From: Polyodon spathula
Lineage: Eukaryota > Chordata > Actinopteri > Acipenseriformes > Polyodontidae
NCBI RefSeq assembly: GCF_017654505.1
Contig: NC_054552.1
Coordinates: forward strand, 35,317,549 to 35,381,548
Reading direction: 5' to 3'
DNA length: 64,000 bases
Shown piece by piece: positions 13,001 through 28,000 of the stretch. The position numbers and the translations under genes are program-made. The notes beneath the pieces are model-generated. The model was given only the letters and a program-made list of their open reading frames with translations, did no database searches and was not told the origin of the DNA. Position 1 is the first letter of the stretch. Every line of letters starts with the position of its first letter.

Positions 13001-16000
13001 TGTGTTTTCCTTGGTGTTGTATTGTGCATCATCTCTTTCAAAGCCAGCCAGGATGCTGTCAGTTTGATTAGCTGTTCGGTCCAGACCAGTTCAAATAATG
13101 CATACTTTGTTTTAGTACACAATAAAAGATTTGGGTTTGGGTTAAACATTTTTGGATGGGATGTGCTGAATAAATGTTACTCCAGGCTTCACAAGTGCTT
13201 TCCCTTCAGTATACTAACAGTTTTCAGTTTTCAAGATAGGAAGCAGCTTGGAGTATTTTTGTACATTTCTGATTAAATATTTCTCTAGTAAATGTTAAAA
13301 AACTTAGGATTCTGGCTGTGCGAGTCCCATAAAAATGTTCCAGTATTTTTGTCGGGCACTTTTTCTTGAATGATGGCATTTGCAGATTCAGTTCATTAGC
13401 ACGATTTTCAGCTTTTAAAAATAATTCTCTCTCTGCAAAAAAGTGCTAGCATAAAATAGCATAATTAAAAAATGTGCTGTTTTTCCACTAATTGTACTAC
13501 TTCAGCTGGATTCAAACATGAAGGGGACACACGCTCCAGTCCTTAACTTCACTTATCAGGGAACGTGTCCAAGTACAAGTGCAAGTAACAGCACGTTATG
13601 AGGAAATCTGTTCAGTTTATGAGTGACAGTAAGTGCAAATGCAATACATTGATAAGCAGAAATCAATATTCTGGAGATGATTATTGGAGGGACCAGTGTC
13701 CCTGCTTGACCCCCTTGTGCACACCCCTGGTTCAGAATGTAATATATATACATGTTTTTTTTTTTAATTTGTCTGTTTTTTGTATTTTATGTGATGTGCT
13801 ATGCCGCTGTCTGCCTCCATTTCTCAATGCAATCCCCATAGAAATAAACCTTCAGAAATGAACAAAACATAAGAATGATTAACTTGTTGATCATGCAGGG
13901 AAAAAAAAAAAAAAACCTATTTCCCTACCAAAGAAATATGTTTTAATTCCCTTTCATCATTAAAATGAATTGCAATGTAGCAGTTATTTCTTTATTTCTT
14001 TTTTATTGAGGGCTTCATATTTTAGTAAATATAATGTGCTGTTTGGAGGTGTACAGAGAGGTGCTGTGTTGCTATATCCAAGTTTGAGATTTCTATTATA
14101 GCTTCTTCTCTCTATTATATATGTGAAGGTCCCTTATCCAAGTTACTGAACTCTACTGAGAATAGGAATCCTTATCTGCAGATATAGATAGCCCTTGTCT
14201 TTGTGCGCTGCCCCATTTTAACACAGACCATTGAAAAGTAAGCTTTGTTCCAGTGTCTCAGGAAAATGAGACTGTAGCATTGTTGAACCCTCTGGAATGA
14301 TTCTGGGTTAAGTTCCCTCTGTCTTGGTGCAGCCTGTGGGCTTTAAGAATTGGAGAATGTCTTCTTTGAAAACTTACAGTTCAGAGAGTTGCAGCGTCTG
14401 GAAGAGCTGCCATGACAGGGTGCTCAGTGGGTTCCTGGAAAGATTTCTGTCAATTAAAAAAGAGAGAGAAAAGAAATGACACACTGCCTGTCTGTGATTG
14501 TCTAAACTGCCAATGCAATGAGGGGAACTCAGCAGCCATTTCAATAAAAAGTTCAATATCCATTTTACATAGAAAGAAAAGAAATAACTCAATAGTCAAG
14601 AAGATAAAACGAACATGAAAGTTAGATCCGGGATCCACGTTGGCTGCTGAATGTTGAAATGTGTGCCATGGGGTTGCAGACAGAGCTATGAAACAAACAG
14701 CCCTCATTATCAATATTTATTGAATAGCTGAAATCCTTAACACCCAAACACTGCCGTGTTAGACCTTAACAGGCCTGGTGACAAGAAATCGATCCACTCC
14801 ATTATTTTTATTACATTGCATGCCCCTGCCTGGGCTGCTGTGTACAGTGTGCAGGAAGGCTGTTGAGAGGCCTGGATGGTTGCCCTCCATGCATGCCCTG
14901 GCCCTTCAATTCTGAAGGTGGTTCTGTGTCCATTCTGTTGCCGCACCCTTGACATGTTGTTGTCTCTGAACCCACCTTTCTGAAAATGTACAGGGTTTAA
15001 AACTCTCACCCTCACAGTATAATGCCACAGTGTGCTTGCTGAGGCAGCTTTTTTGGTTTAAAAATGCAGTTCATGCACCAGAGTTTGGGTAGTTTATTTA
15101 ATGTTTGGCCAAGATGGCATAAAAAATACAAACGTCATTACCTTGAAGAAGTCTAATCAAATCAAATTGCAGTGAAATAGTTGTGTTAAACCAGAACGGT
15201 TATAACCCCTATCCGACTCTCTTGTTTTAATTGCGATGACAAAACCACCACCAGGTTTACAAATCCTCAAGGTTGTATAATTGGTCGTTGTGTTATAACA
15301 GGAATACATTCTGTTATTGCTGTAAATAAGCATGACATCCAAAATTAGATATTGCAGTGAATTGTAACACTTAAGTTATTTTGAAATCTAATAAGAACCT
15401 AAAATGCATACAATTCAAAACTGCTTTGCAAATGATGCCAATGTTCTTGCTAGAAAAAATGCACTAATTGATATTGGGGGTTATTGATTTTAGTACTGAT
15501 AACATCTCTGGACCATGTCCATTTGATGTTTTCTTTGCAAGTTTTAAGGGCGTTATTGGTCTATTTGTGGTGAAACAGTTTAAATAGATATACATACAGC
15601 AAACTATACCTCATTTCCAACAAGAGTTGAAGATTGGCATCTCCCCTAATTTCTCTCCCAGTTTCATCACAGGGTGCTGTCTGTAGCTCTTTAACTCAAG
15701 CATATCAGTGTCACTAACTCAGAGTTCATATCAGGGCTGGCAATGCCCTTCTGCTGTGCATCTCATTATCACTCCTGACCAAGAGAGAGGAAGGGTGCTA
15801 TGATTCCTAGCCCTCTGCTTTCGGAAATCAAGGCAAAACTACAAATGAATAAAACTGCTCTTTCCAAAATTCAAAAGTGGAACTGAAGCTTGCAACAAGC
15901 TTCACACAACATGATGGTAGTGGCCAGTGTGCTAATATTGCACCTCAATACGATCCATATGCCTGTACAAGAAACAATTAGGCAGACTAAGCTTTGCAGT

Positions 16001-19000
16001 TATGCAGCCTCCTCTTGTAATCAAGCTCATGATAATATACAGTGGCTACAGAGTGCTGATTTCTGTGTGCAGTGCACTGATGTTGTAATTGTACAGCACT
16101 GTAAGGGCTTTTCTCTATTATAACTTACTTTCCATGCTGTCTACCTGAGTACCTTTAGAAACAGGGCATGTTTATTCTGTGAGAATATTTATAAATTAAC
16201 AAATAAATGAATACTTTCTCCAGTGCTCAAATTTGATCTGCTCTCTGCAAAGTTCATTTAGTTTCATTATTTATGTTTAATGTACCATCTATTGATTCGT
16301 ACTTGAGTAAATGTGCGAACAAGAAGCAGCTATTCAGCACATCAGCGTTTGTCCAGTTCCTAGCAGCGGACTGATTTCAGAACTCTGTCAAGTCGAGTCT
16401 TAAAGGATCCAGCTGACCCTTCCTCAACAACATGACTAGACACCCATTCCATACCTCAAACTAATACTTTGTTCTAGGCTGAACAGATTCAGTTCTTTCA
16501 GCCCATTCTTATAGCTCATTCCTTTAAGCCATGGGATTCGTCTGGTTGCCTATTGTGGGACTCTCTCCAGGGCCATAATGCCCCTTTGGTGCTGTGGTGC
16601 CCATAGTACCAAATTTGACAGGCTTGCTACTTATCCCCTGATCTAAGTCCTTGATGTAGATAAGAAACATCAGCCCCAGTTCGAGGTTTCCCCTCTTACA
16701 AGTACTCTCTGCTGCCTGTGTTTTAACCAGCTTTGTTTCCACTTGTATGTGCTACCAGCACCATGGATTGCAGTTCAGTATATTTACCTTTAATGTACCT
16801 TTAATGTGTCTATTGATTTGTATATGAGATCTAGCCAAGGCATCTAAAGGCCTTATCACTTCTCAAGCACTTAACGAATAACACAGTTTGTAGAGAAAAC
16901 TATAAAACTGCTACTTGTTCTTCTTTTAAAGTTACAACAATCAAGTTCATTTTAAAATCATATGCAAAGAGGAAGTATTACTGTAACCTATCTTAAAATC
17001 TGTCCTTTTTTAAAATGTTCTGTTTACCTTTCATTCCCTGGCTTGTTAGAAAAGCAGAACAATGAATTTTCATATATTGAGATCCCCTTTACAAAGCTCC
17101 CTGGGAAGTCGTGTGCTCTTCATTATCAGAAATATCAGAAGAGTAATACCACACCCCAGCTCTCTCGTGTGCAGAGCAGACGTTCTATGATAAGCATGCA
17201 ATTCAAACCCAGGGCCCCAGACCTGGTAAGTGCCTCATTAAAGTGATAATGGGGGTATCAGACTGGTCCAGAGGCACCTGCTGGGGGTGGTGATGAGGAT
17301 GGGGTATGAATGGGTTTTGTATGTTTTTCATACTTATCCAATCTCCATTGCTGTTGTTGTTGCATATAGCAAGACTACCAGGGCACACTTTTTATTTTAC
17401 ATTTGTAAGGAAGCAGAGAAATAGATCATTCTTAATACTAGATAGAGCTTGACAGAAGTAAGCCTTTTTCCCACATAGAAGCAATGCCCTTTAAGGACAC
17501 AGATGCAGAATGTACTTTATCACATTTAGGCAGTTAGTTCCAAAGCGGTAAATGTATGTGTGATAAGTGAATATGCAGTGTGTCTCTTGGTGTATTCAGG
17601 AGGTGTGATCTTGTGCAGCTCTGGGTGATCAAACTGTGCACAATGATTTCCTTTATAATAACAGACTCCACAAACTACCACGTGTTGTAAATCACAATAC
17701 CAAAGATTTCTGTCAGGAACTTCTATTAAAGAAAAAAAAATGCTTGTGGTGTTTATTTAACTTACAATTTTGCTGCTTGTTCTATGCACAGGATGACATA
17801 TGTGCATAGGATGAGAAGTGTTTGAACTGTAACACAACCTTAACTTGATTTTTTATAATTGTCTTCCATTTAAAAAATCATTTTACAGTTATAATAAAAG
17901 TGAACATAATTGGAACAGCTAATATAGTTTACTGTCCTTAGAGAGACAAATAAAGAGCAGATGCTGTTAATAAGAAGATTATCGAAGCCTAATTAGTTTT
18001 GTGCAAACAGCACCTGCAATAAATACAGCTGGGTCTCTCTGTAAAGAACTGGTATTTAGATAATGCTGCTTTGTATTTCAATGTGACCAGCAGCTCTCTG
18101 CTGTCAGGAATAGGTTACCAAGCTACACTGCTGCTAGGAATTAGCATGTTTCCAACTTCAGATCTTCACAAATCATTTATTACTAACCTGTCAACTGGAT
18201 TGGCTCCCCTTCTTCTGTAGTATAACAAAAGTAATTCAAACTGTACTGATACAGAGACTGAGAGGATCTGCAGTGTCTTTCGCATGTCATTCTGTGTGCT
18301 ATTCAGCACATTTCAAAAGTAATTCAAACTGTACTGATACAGAGACTGAGAGGATCTGCAGTGTCTTTAGCACAGCGTTCTGAGTGATATTCAGCACATT
18401 TCAAAAGCAATTCAAACTGTACTGATACAGAGACTGAGAGGATCTGCAGTGTCTTTAGCACAGCGTTCTGAGTGATATTCAGCATGGTTGGAATAATGGT
18501 GGCTTAATAAAATCAATAACCATGTGTGCTGTACATGGAACTGGTGGAAGAGTGCCAGGCCTGGGCAGTGCATGCTGGACATGGAGGATCTCAAAAAGAC
18601 TGGGAACGATTCAGTTATACTGGTCAAAGGAAGATGAACTGGAGCTTAAAGAGAGCTCAAGCCTGCTTTCATACTGGCTGAGAGAAGCACACTTTCCAAA
18701 GGTCACCTATCATATAGAGAGAAGAAATGTCAGCTTAAATTGGATTTGATGGGAAATCAGCCATCAAACGTAACAACAGCCCTCGCAATGAGCAGTCACA
18801 GTTATTAAAATTGAGAAATGTGCACCAAGGCAAATAAATGAGCATGGAAATAAACAGAAATAGCTTTCATCATCAGAAGATGCTATTGGAAGGATAACCT
18901 TTTCCACAAATATCTCAAAGATGAAAGCAGTATATCTGTCCATGTTTAATGTACTATATGTAGTTTACCCAGATAAGAACACCCATTCACACACATGCAG

Positions 19001-22000
19001 TTCTCTTTCCCCAGTTCCCAGACTCCTCTGTACTTTCAAATTCAAATATGTTGTTTTTAATACCTGAATCTCTTACAAAAAAATCCTATATTACAAACAC
19101 ACTGCCTGTGTATTGCTAGATTGGTACTCATAGTATACCAATACTCAATGTACAACTTTTTTGTAAGGAAAGTAAAAACAAACAAACAAAAACAAATGCA
19201 AGGATTGGTCATCATACTTAAACGTTGCATTATGCTTGTTAATCGTGTAGCCAGATGTTGGCTTTATTTCAGACAGCCATAATGTGAATGCAATATGCCA
19301 AAACCGCTCCTGAGACCACTGCACCATTATGAGAACAAACTATCACTACTGACACCACTGCACCATACACCAAACTATCATTACTGACACCACTGCACCA
19401 TACACCAAACTATCATTACTGACACCACTGCACCATACACCAAACTATCATTACTGACACCACTGCACCATACACCAAACTATCATTACTGACACCACTG
19501 CACCATACACCAAACTATCATTACTGACACCACTGCACCATACACCAAACTATCATTACTGACACCACTGCACCATACACCAAACTATCATTACTGACAC
19601 CACTGCACCATACACCAAACTATCATTACTGACACCACTGCAACATACAAGACCATATTCATACAGAATACATTTTGTTTTGGCAACAAACAGCATAACA
19701 GTCAAACTGCCTTAGTTTTATTATTCTGTTAGCAAATGTTTTATTCATAAATCTGTGCCAGAAGGCATAAAGTGTTGTTTATAATTGTATAACATACAAG
19801 ATGTGCACCAGTTAAGAAAAGCACATTTCTGTGGGTGCCACACAAATTTTTATTGGTCTTTTTTTCAATTTTAATATTCGTGAAAAAAACATCTTTTGTG
19901 GAAAAGTTCACTTTTCTTAAATATTTGTAAATGTTCAGTGACACAGTTTTTCTGCAGTTGATTTTGGGTGCTATAGTGGTCTTTACAAGTAGCTAGACCT
20001 TGGAACTTGTCAGAAAACTCTTGCACCCATCTGATCAGAGAGCAGTGAACTTTGCAAATGCCACCTCAAGAAACACAGCCTGGACAGCACCAGCTTCTCC
20101 CAGATCCCACATCAGGGACAGAGCGAGAAGCAGTTTTGGCTGTCTACATTCTTTCACTAAGAAACAGCTTGACTTGTCAAGTTATCTCTCCTGAGAACAC
20201 CCCAAGGGTGACCTTCACAGGGTCATTGTCAGTGTTTAATTTTCAAACACCTGCTCTTCCTCCCAACACCCTGTATTCTCTAAATATCACATAGATACAA
20301 ATAATGCATTACCACTTACACAGTGATAGCTCATTTAAAAAGGCATGAAACAGATCAGGTACCTACTGGCCTTACACAATATTGTCTGCACCCCAGAGCC
20401 ATAAATGCCAGGCTCTGTCCCACTTACCTCCAGCTGTCCCTGAATTTCTTGAGGCCATGTCTCCCATACAACCCACAGATGCAGTACCTGTCAATTATTC
20501 ATGACTTTTCACTGTCCCAAATACATTCTAACTGCTTTAAATGTAAATTGAGGTGTAGCATTAAAGTAAGTTTCTCCACAGCTATGGGAAATACAATTAA
20601 AATGGGATAAAATGGCAGCATTCTGTGAGCCTGGCAGAGTGATCTGGATTTTTCTTGCTTATTGTATATGGTGGTTGTTTCTGAGAGGCACACACCATTG
20701 ATATTCTAATGCATTCTGTGCCAAAATCTATGCAAATTTGCACATTCTGTTTTAACGCTCCCCTGAATTAAAACAGCCCCTGCAAATCTGAGAAAGATCT
20801 CCATGATTCAACTCTAAGCAACAGGGTGACTAGTTAATCTTCCTTCAGGCACACATGTCTATCAGATCCACCATGGAAGACTTCTTCAAGTAAGGGATCA
20901 TTCACATGTTCCCTTGTTTGAGTAATATATAGACCCAGTAAGGACATTAATCGTTGCTCAGGTCTCAACCAGACAAGCCTCTACACAGCCCTGACAGCAC
21001 ACACTGTTTCATTATTTTCTTGCTTGAAAGCTGGTGGCACAATCCACATGGCAAGGCACTCCTCCATTTCCAAAGGGCCCCTCCCTGGAGCCTGGCAATG
21101 TTTAGCAGTCAGTCAGCCAGGATGAGAAAGATTAATAGCAACCACAAACAAAATAGTTTTTGTGTGGCTTTGAATACACAGAGTCTGGACCATGTGACAA
21201 TAAGTAGTATCCTATTTACTGCAGAAGCTGCTACTGGGTGTTTTACCTGGGTGTTTCTTGAAGCACCACAAAGACACATATTCATTTAAGAAATTCTGTG
21301 CATTCTGTTTCCTAGGCAGATAAGATTAGAAGAGTCTTTATTTTGCTAAGCATAATAATCCTCTTGAAGGGAAACAAGAGGGCATGATGATGTCATACTT
21401 TAAGTGAAATAAATGAGCAGGCCTTTCCAGGCAGTGTAAAAAGCAAGGAGTTAGCAGAACAGCAGGCAAGATGAAATTGGCAATATAAGTGTTTATGGCT
21501 TCCTGCCACTGCAACCCGCAATCCTTCTGCCACCTCATTGGTATCAGCTCTCCCTACCAGCGAGTCATTGGCAATAATGGTCAGGGAGAGTCTGTGGATT
21601 GAGGAGGCGCCCCATGGCCTGCTTTTCTACTGGGCAGCTGTTTTAACACCAGGGGAAATATAACACTGGTTCCCTCATTTATCATTACACCTGATTTCAA
21701 ATCATTCCCCTGCAGCATTCAATCTCATGCATCTAAGAACAAAACACTTGAAAAATCTAAATAGCTTGTTTTCAGTAAACTATTACAGTACAGTTAAAGC
21801 AAATTCAATAGCTGTTTAAAATGTCCTTTGGTAGAATCCCTTAATTCAGGAAGAAGCATTCACTAGGCCTCCCAGCTTGTGAATTGAAATCCTCATTTCT
21901 ATTTCAAATTTCAAACAACTAACTAGACAGGAGATTTAACAAATACATCTTCCATGATTAAGGGCTTCTACCTGTAAGTAAGATTGCCTCTGACCAAAAC

Positions 22001-25000
22001 TACCATATTTATACACTGCTGCACTACAATAAAAAAGGGTCTGGGTACTTCCACCTTAACTGGGAAAGCACTTGTAACACATCTTCTCTGCTAAGAAGAA
22101 CTGTACATTTAGTAAGAAAGTAGCGTTCAAACACAAACCCCAATGCCATCATCACTGTCCCTTTGCATCTGCCCATTGTAACGTTCATACACAAACCCCA
22201 ATTCACCACTTCATACCCACTGCATTATACAGATACATCCACCACTTCATACCCACTGCATTATACAGATACATCCACCACTTCATACCCACTGCATTAT
22301 ATAGATACATCCACCACTTCATACCCACTGCATTATACAGATACATCCAACACTTCTAGGCCAACAGAACGCATCTCTTTTTACACTGTGATTGGCTAAC
22401 GGTCACTGTCTGATTTATAAAACTACTCAGGGAAAGTGCTAGCAAGAAGTCACGGGCCATTACCCTGTCCCCTGGCTGCCCTGTTAGTTTGAGAAACAAA
22501 CAATTCTCTGAGAGGCAGACCTGAATCTCCAAGCTGACCTCCCTGTCTCTCTGTCTCATCCTTGATTCGTGTTCATGGTGACCGATCGATTTCTCTTGAT
22601 TGTGTGCTGACAGCCAGGACAGTGCAGAGGAGAAATGGCAAGAGAACCAGTTCATCATTGTGTGCAGGGCTGGATCGGACCGACAGACCCATCCTAAATT
22701 CTTAACACATTCACCCCCTCCCCTCTAGCTCTCAGTCAGCTGAACAATGAGTTTACCGATCCTACACCAGCAAACGCTCTACTCCACATAAACCTTGAGT
22801 TACACCGCAGTGATGTTTAACAAGCCATTTCAGTTCTTTACATCAATCCAATACGATCACAATCTGACCCAAGTAGCTCTTATTGCCTTTGTGTAGACAC
22901 AAAGAATGAGGCATGATCTTTCCCAAGAGGTTATGAATTCTACAGTAGCCCAGTCCTGCTTCTGTATGCAAACAAATTCCTGATCTCTGTCCAGAAGAAT
23001 ATTCATATAAATGTGATCATTATTATTAATTACAAGTGTGCAGGTCACTCTCAGATTTTTTAATAATGTAATACACATTCAAGTAATATCACAAAACGCA
23101 ACAGCTCTGTTGAGGATTGTGTCTACAAGCAATCCCTGACAGTCTGGCCCCTGATTTTAGTCCTCTAGATTTCTAAAACCTTTCTTTCTGTAAGACAACA
23201 TTACAGCACCGTCAAATTCCTATTTGTAAGACAACACTATAGCAATGCTACTGTTAACCCTGTCTGAGAAACCCCTGTGCTAATTCTTCTTCTAGTTTTA
23301 TACCACTAAGAGATACCTTTGTCCTCGCACTTGCTTAAAATGGGATCTTCGAGTTCTGTTTGATGTAGATTGCACTTCAAAAAGACTTGCTTTGAAGGAC
23401 TTTGTGTGTAATGAATACATACTCATGCAAGCTGGATTGGAGTGAATGAACCCTCTGTTTAAGAACAGATGAGATATGCCCCTCCCCCAAAACACATCAC
23501 ATCTCTTTATTTGCAATCTGCACAGTTTGCGAATTCTGAATATTTCTCATTGGTTTACCATGCTTTACCTTCAAGAAGGTTCCCAGTAGGGGCATGGGGG
23601 CACTACAATGGACTGCCTCTGGACTGACTCTGACCAGCATTGTGTGGGTAAGAGGTTCTCATTGGGGGCATGGGGGCACTACACAGGACTGCCTCTGGAC
23701 TGACTGTCTACCAGCACTGTGTGGGTAAGAGGTTCTCAGTGGGGGCATGGGAACATTACACAGGACTGCCTCTGGACTGACTGTCTACCAGCACTGTGTG
23801 GGTAAGAGGTTCTCAGTGGGGCCATGGGAACATTACACAGGACTGCCTCTGGACTGACTGTCTACCAGCACTGTGTGGGTAAGAGGTTCTCAGTGGGGGC
23901 ATGGGGGCACTACACAGGACTGCCTCTGGACTGACTGTCTACCAGCACTGTGTGGGTAAGAGGTTCTCAGTGGGGGCATGGGAACATTACACAGGACTGC
24001 CTCTGGACTGACTGTCTACCAGCACTGTGTGGGTAAGTGGTTCTCAGTGGGGGCATGGGAACATTACACAGGACTGCCTCTGGACTGACTGTCTACCAGC
24101 ACTGTGTGGGTAAGAGGTTCTCAGCGGGGGCATGGGGGCACTACACAGAACTGCCTCTGTACTGAGTCTGACCAGCATTGTGTGGGTAAGAGGAGGCTTT
24201 ACGCATACAGGTACTGTACAGCACAAGTTCACATCTATCATTTTTATAAAGCATTCTGTAACAGTGTAAAGAACAGAACAGCCTAGGGAGTATAAATCAC
24301 AGTTAATTTCATTCAGCATAAAGTCATTTTTCACTTCAAATCTAAAGCACGCTAGGCTGACCTAATGCTCTATTTTCACACCATTTTCCAGCGTGTTCCA
24401 TGAGATAAACCTCCTTAACCACAATAGATTGTCACTGGTTTTGTCAGAAGAAGGAAATGCAAAGAGGATTTGAGATTGTGGCTGTTCCAGGATTAGAGAC
24501 AGTGAAGAAGGACTCTGCTGTGAGGTTTCACACAGAGACAAGTGGGGGACACGGTTTATATACTTAAGGAGCGTCACTAAAGAGATCTGAGCCCCCTGCA
24601 GCCACTTCCACTAATGTGGTCTTATAAAGGCTTTTAAAGAAGAAACAGGCACACTACATGACATGGCAGTGTTTAGCTCAATTAATGTTAAGTGCATCAC
24701 TCTTTACTCTTTACTTAACATTTCTTCATTCACAGAACATGTTTTATTTTAACATGAACAGTGCAGTGTGTGTTAAAAATTGTACTTGGTAAAATTGGTG
24801 TATATAATAGCAAAATCTGTTTTCAGAGAACAGATGGTGCATAGCTCTGCTTGTGTATAATCCTGAGGACTAGCAGCAATATCTTCCTGCTTCTTGTTAA
24901 GACTTTTCTATCATTGATTCAAAGCTAGATGCTGTGGAACAGAACAAACAAGCAGCGGCTCGGTTCCACTACCTCTCTGCAGGCTTTTGATGCTTTTCCA

Positions 25001-28000
25001 GCCTTTCTTTATCCCTGCTATCTCTGGCACTAATGATGGTTTTAAAGCTCACTCAAAGTTCAGATGCTTCACTTCACGTCCCAATGTTGGAGGTGATTTC
25101 AGTGATGTGCTCGCCCCAAATACAGAACATAAAACCCCAATAAGAGTCTGGGCAGCTGTGCACAATAGCTCTCTTCCAGAGAGCCCCAGATAAACGCCAC
25201 ATCTCCTATCCAGTTTAAAAGACACGTGAAAAGAGAGCACAGCTTCAAAGCAGCAGTGTAATAGACTCTTGGTTTCCAAACAGGTGTCCGTTTCCTTGTT
25301 TAAAGTGAGTGACAGAGCAGCAAGCACGCTTCCAGCTGCTATGCACACAGCGTGTTAGTCAGAGCACTGATTGAGGAGGCAGGGAATGCTGTGTGGTCTG
25401 TTATTGTATGAAAGCCTGAAACTAGCAATGTACCTGCCTGCAGTTAAGCGCTACAGAATACCCTCTTTTATAAAATTCTAATAAGTACTAAACGGAAACC
25501 TCATTAAACATTTTGCCTCCCACAAATAAGAATCATTTACTTTCACATTCCTGTCTTTTGATTAATGGCCCCCATATCATCCATGCCATTGATCTGAAGT
25601 AGAGTGGGTCCCGCGTATTCCCAGGTCAGACAGACCGCTAGTCGAGGTATTGCTCTGCACATGATGCCATACTGGCTGGCATGGTCTCCTACTGCCAGTG
25701 AAGTGACAAAACAGTACCTGTCACCCTGTACTCTGAATCGAACTGCTAGAAATCCTGAGGTGGAAAAACTCACTGCCATGGAATGGACTCAGACAGCCAC
25801 AGCACAATGAAAACACATATTTAATTCCAAGAGATACACAGATCCAGACAAACAGACACATGCAGGCGATCACCGAGTAATGCAAGGAAAATAGTGGTCT
25901 GCAAGTCTATGGCAACTGTGGGCAATGATTGGCAATAGTACTGAAGATGCAAAGGCAGTAGCTTGGACTTTTTTTTGCTGCGAGTGCAATTGATAGAATG
26001 ACAGCTCTAATTGGCACAATGGTACTTCTAATTGTTACAATTTAAATCATGGAGGCTTAATCTAGGAACCTCAAAGGAACGTTGCTACTGACAAATGATC
26101 TGCATATGTGATGATGCTTAATTATGAGAGAAAAATGTAAATCTTGTTGTTATTTTGAAAAAATAAAGCAAAGGAATATACACACCCTCTTACCGCAGCT
26201 AAATCTTGTTGGAGCTTTATTTAAAACCACAGTAATTGATTTGAATTCATTAGTCTTGCTAGGTGTTGTATTCACATTGCTGGAGAGTGATGAAGTCTCT
26301 GTTTATAACCCATTTAAACAAAAGCTGCAATATATTCTTTCCACACTGCCTGCCCCCGGGCAATGTGGCTCAAGTCTGTCATAAAGGAACCCCTTTCTGA
26401 CAGGGAGAGATGGCAGTTCTCTCTTCATTGCCATCTCCTTGGCCTCTCTGACACTGAGCAAACAAGGGAGCCAATTAGCACCACTTAGTACATGTTTTTT
26501 ATGATGTATTAACTGAAAAGCAAAAAGCAGGATATCATTTTTACAGCGCTGATAGTGGTTTCTGAAGAAATACAGTACTACATTGCTACAGTGATTAAAC
26601 CTATCAAAGGTACTGGTTGTTGCGCACTAGCTACACACAGCTGCCCCACAGCCACATATAATAAAGATCTGGGGTGTCAATGCACAGCCCCCTGTGCTTC
26701 CACTGAAATCAGAATATAGTGATCCAGTGCTGTTAAAAGGCAATGAAACAAAGTAAATGGGTGAACTCCAGTGTAAAGTATAGCAAGGCTACAGAGACAG
26801 CAGAAGCCTCCCTCTGCTATAGAGACAGCAGAATCCTTCCTCTGGTATAGAGACAGCAGGATCCTCTGCTCCACCAGGGTGTGTGTCACTCACATCAAGC
26901 AAGAAACGAACACATGGGCTGTACAAACATTGAAACAGGAGAACAAATTATAACATAGGAATTTCAGTGTTAAAATAATACATTCCTGAAGAAAATATAG
27001 AAACAGGCAAGCAAACTACCTCCTGCGGCTTGTTTAATACACAGCACTGCTTTTTATATCTTTGTATTATTTATTTGTGCAATATATTTCTGTTTCAGTC
27101 TCTTGCCAACAGGTACCTTTGTGAATGATACATCTTTACGTAAGCTCTCATAAAATGATGAATGATCAGGAACCTTGTTATAGTACTAATAACCTGCTCT
27201 ACGCTGCCACCAGTCACGAACAGCGCTGTTACTGGGTGACTCAAAGTTATTACTAATAAAACACATTTCACATGCACCATTGGGGTTTCTCCTGGTCTCT
27301 GATAAAGAGTGCCTGGATTTCTTTGCAGTTTTCTGCGTTGATATTGAGTTCAGCTGGATCGGTATATCTACACTCTTTGTTTTAGGTTTGGCAGTAGCAT
27401 GTTTCATATAGACTCGCACACAAAGGGGTACCCGAGTGGCTCACCCAGTTAGATCACAGGATGAGTCACACAGCTTGTGATTACAGCATCCTGATGCCCA
27501 TGTTCTATGCAGTATCCTGATGCCCATGTTCTATTCAGTATCCTGATGCCCATGTTCTACACGGTATGCAGTATCCTGATGCCCATGTTCTATGCAGTAT
27601 CCTGATGCCCATGTTCTATACGGTATGCAGTGTCCTGATGCCCATGTTCTATGCAGTATCCTGATGCCCGTGTTCTATACGGTATGCAGTATCCTGATGC
27701 CCATGTTCTATGCAGTATCCTGATGCCCATGTTCTATACGGTATGCAGTATCCTGATGCCCATGTTCTATACAGTATCCTGATGCCCATGTTCTATATTG
27801 TAGTACACATTGCAAGTGTTATATAGACCCTTCCTTACCAACGACACCTAATTGAACCCCCTCCCTTCTGCACCCCAGAATTAAGTCTTCCACACCACCT
27901 CCACAGTACCCCAATCTGCATTTATAAGGAGGTACAATTAGCTGCACATCTGCTGCACTTGTTACTAAGTGGACGGGGCTGTCAAGACATTCTCTATTCA

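Noticed and set aside
18522..18749. 75-codon plus-strand open frame after the 88-bp repeats
   Set aside because: No family resemblance; it lies antisense inside ntrk3 intron 3 with no splice or promoter support.
27480..27800. CRISPR-like spaced repeats
   Set aside because: Spacers are near identical, the unit lengths are those of a minisatellite, and the genome is vertebrate.
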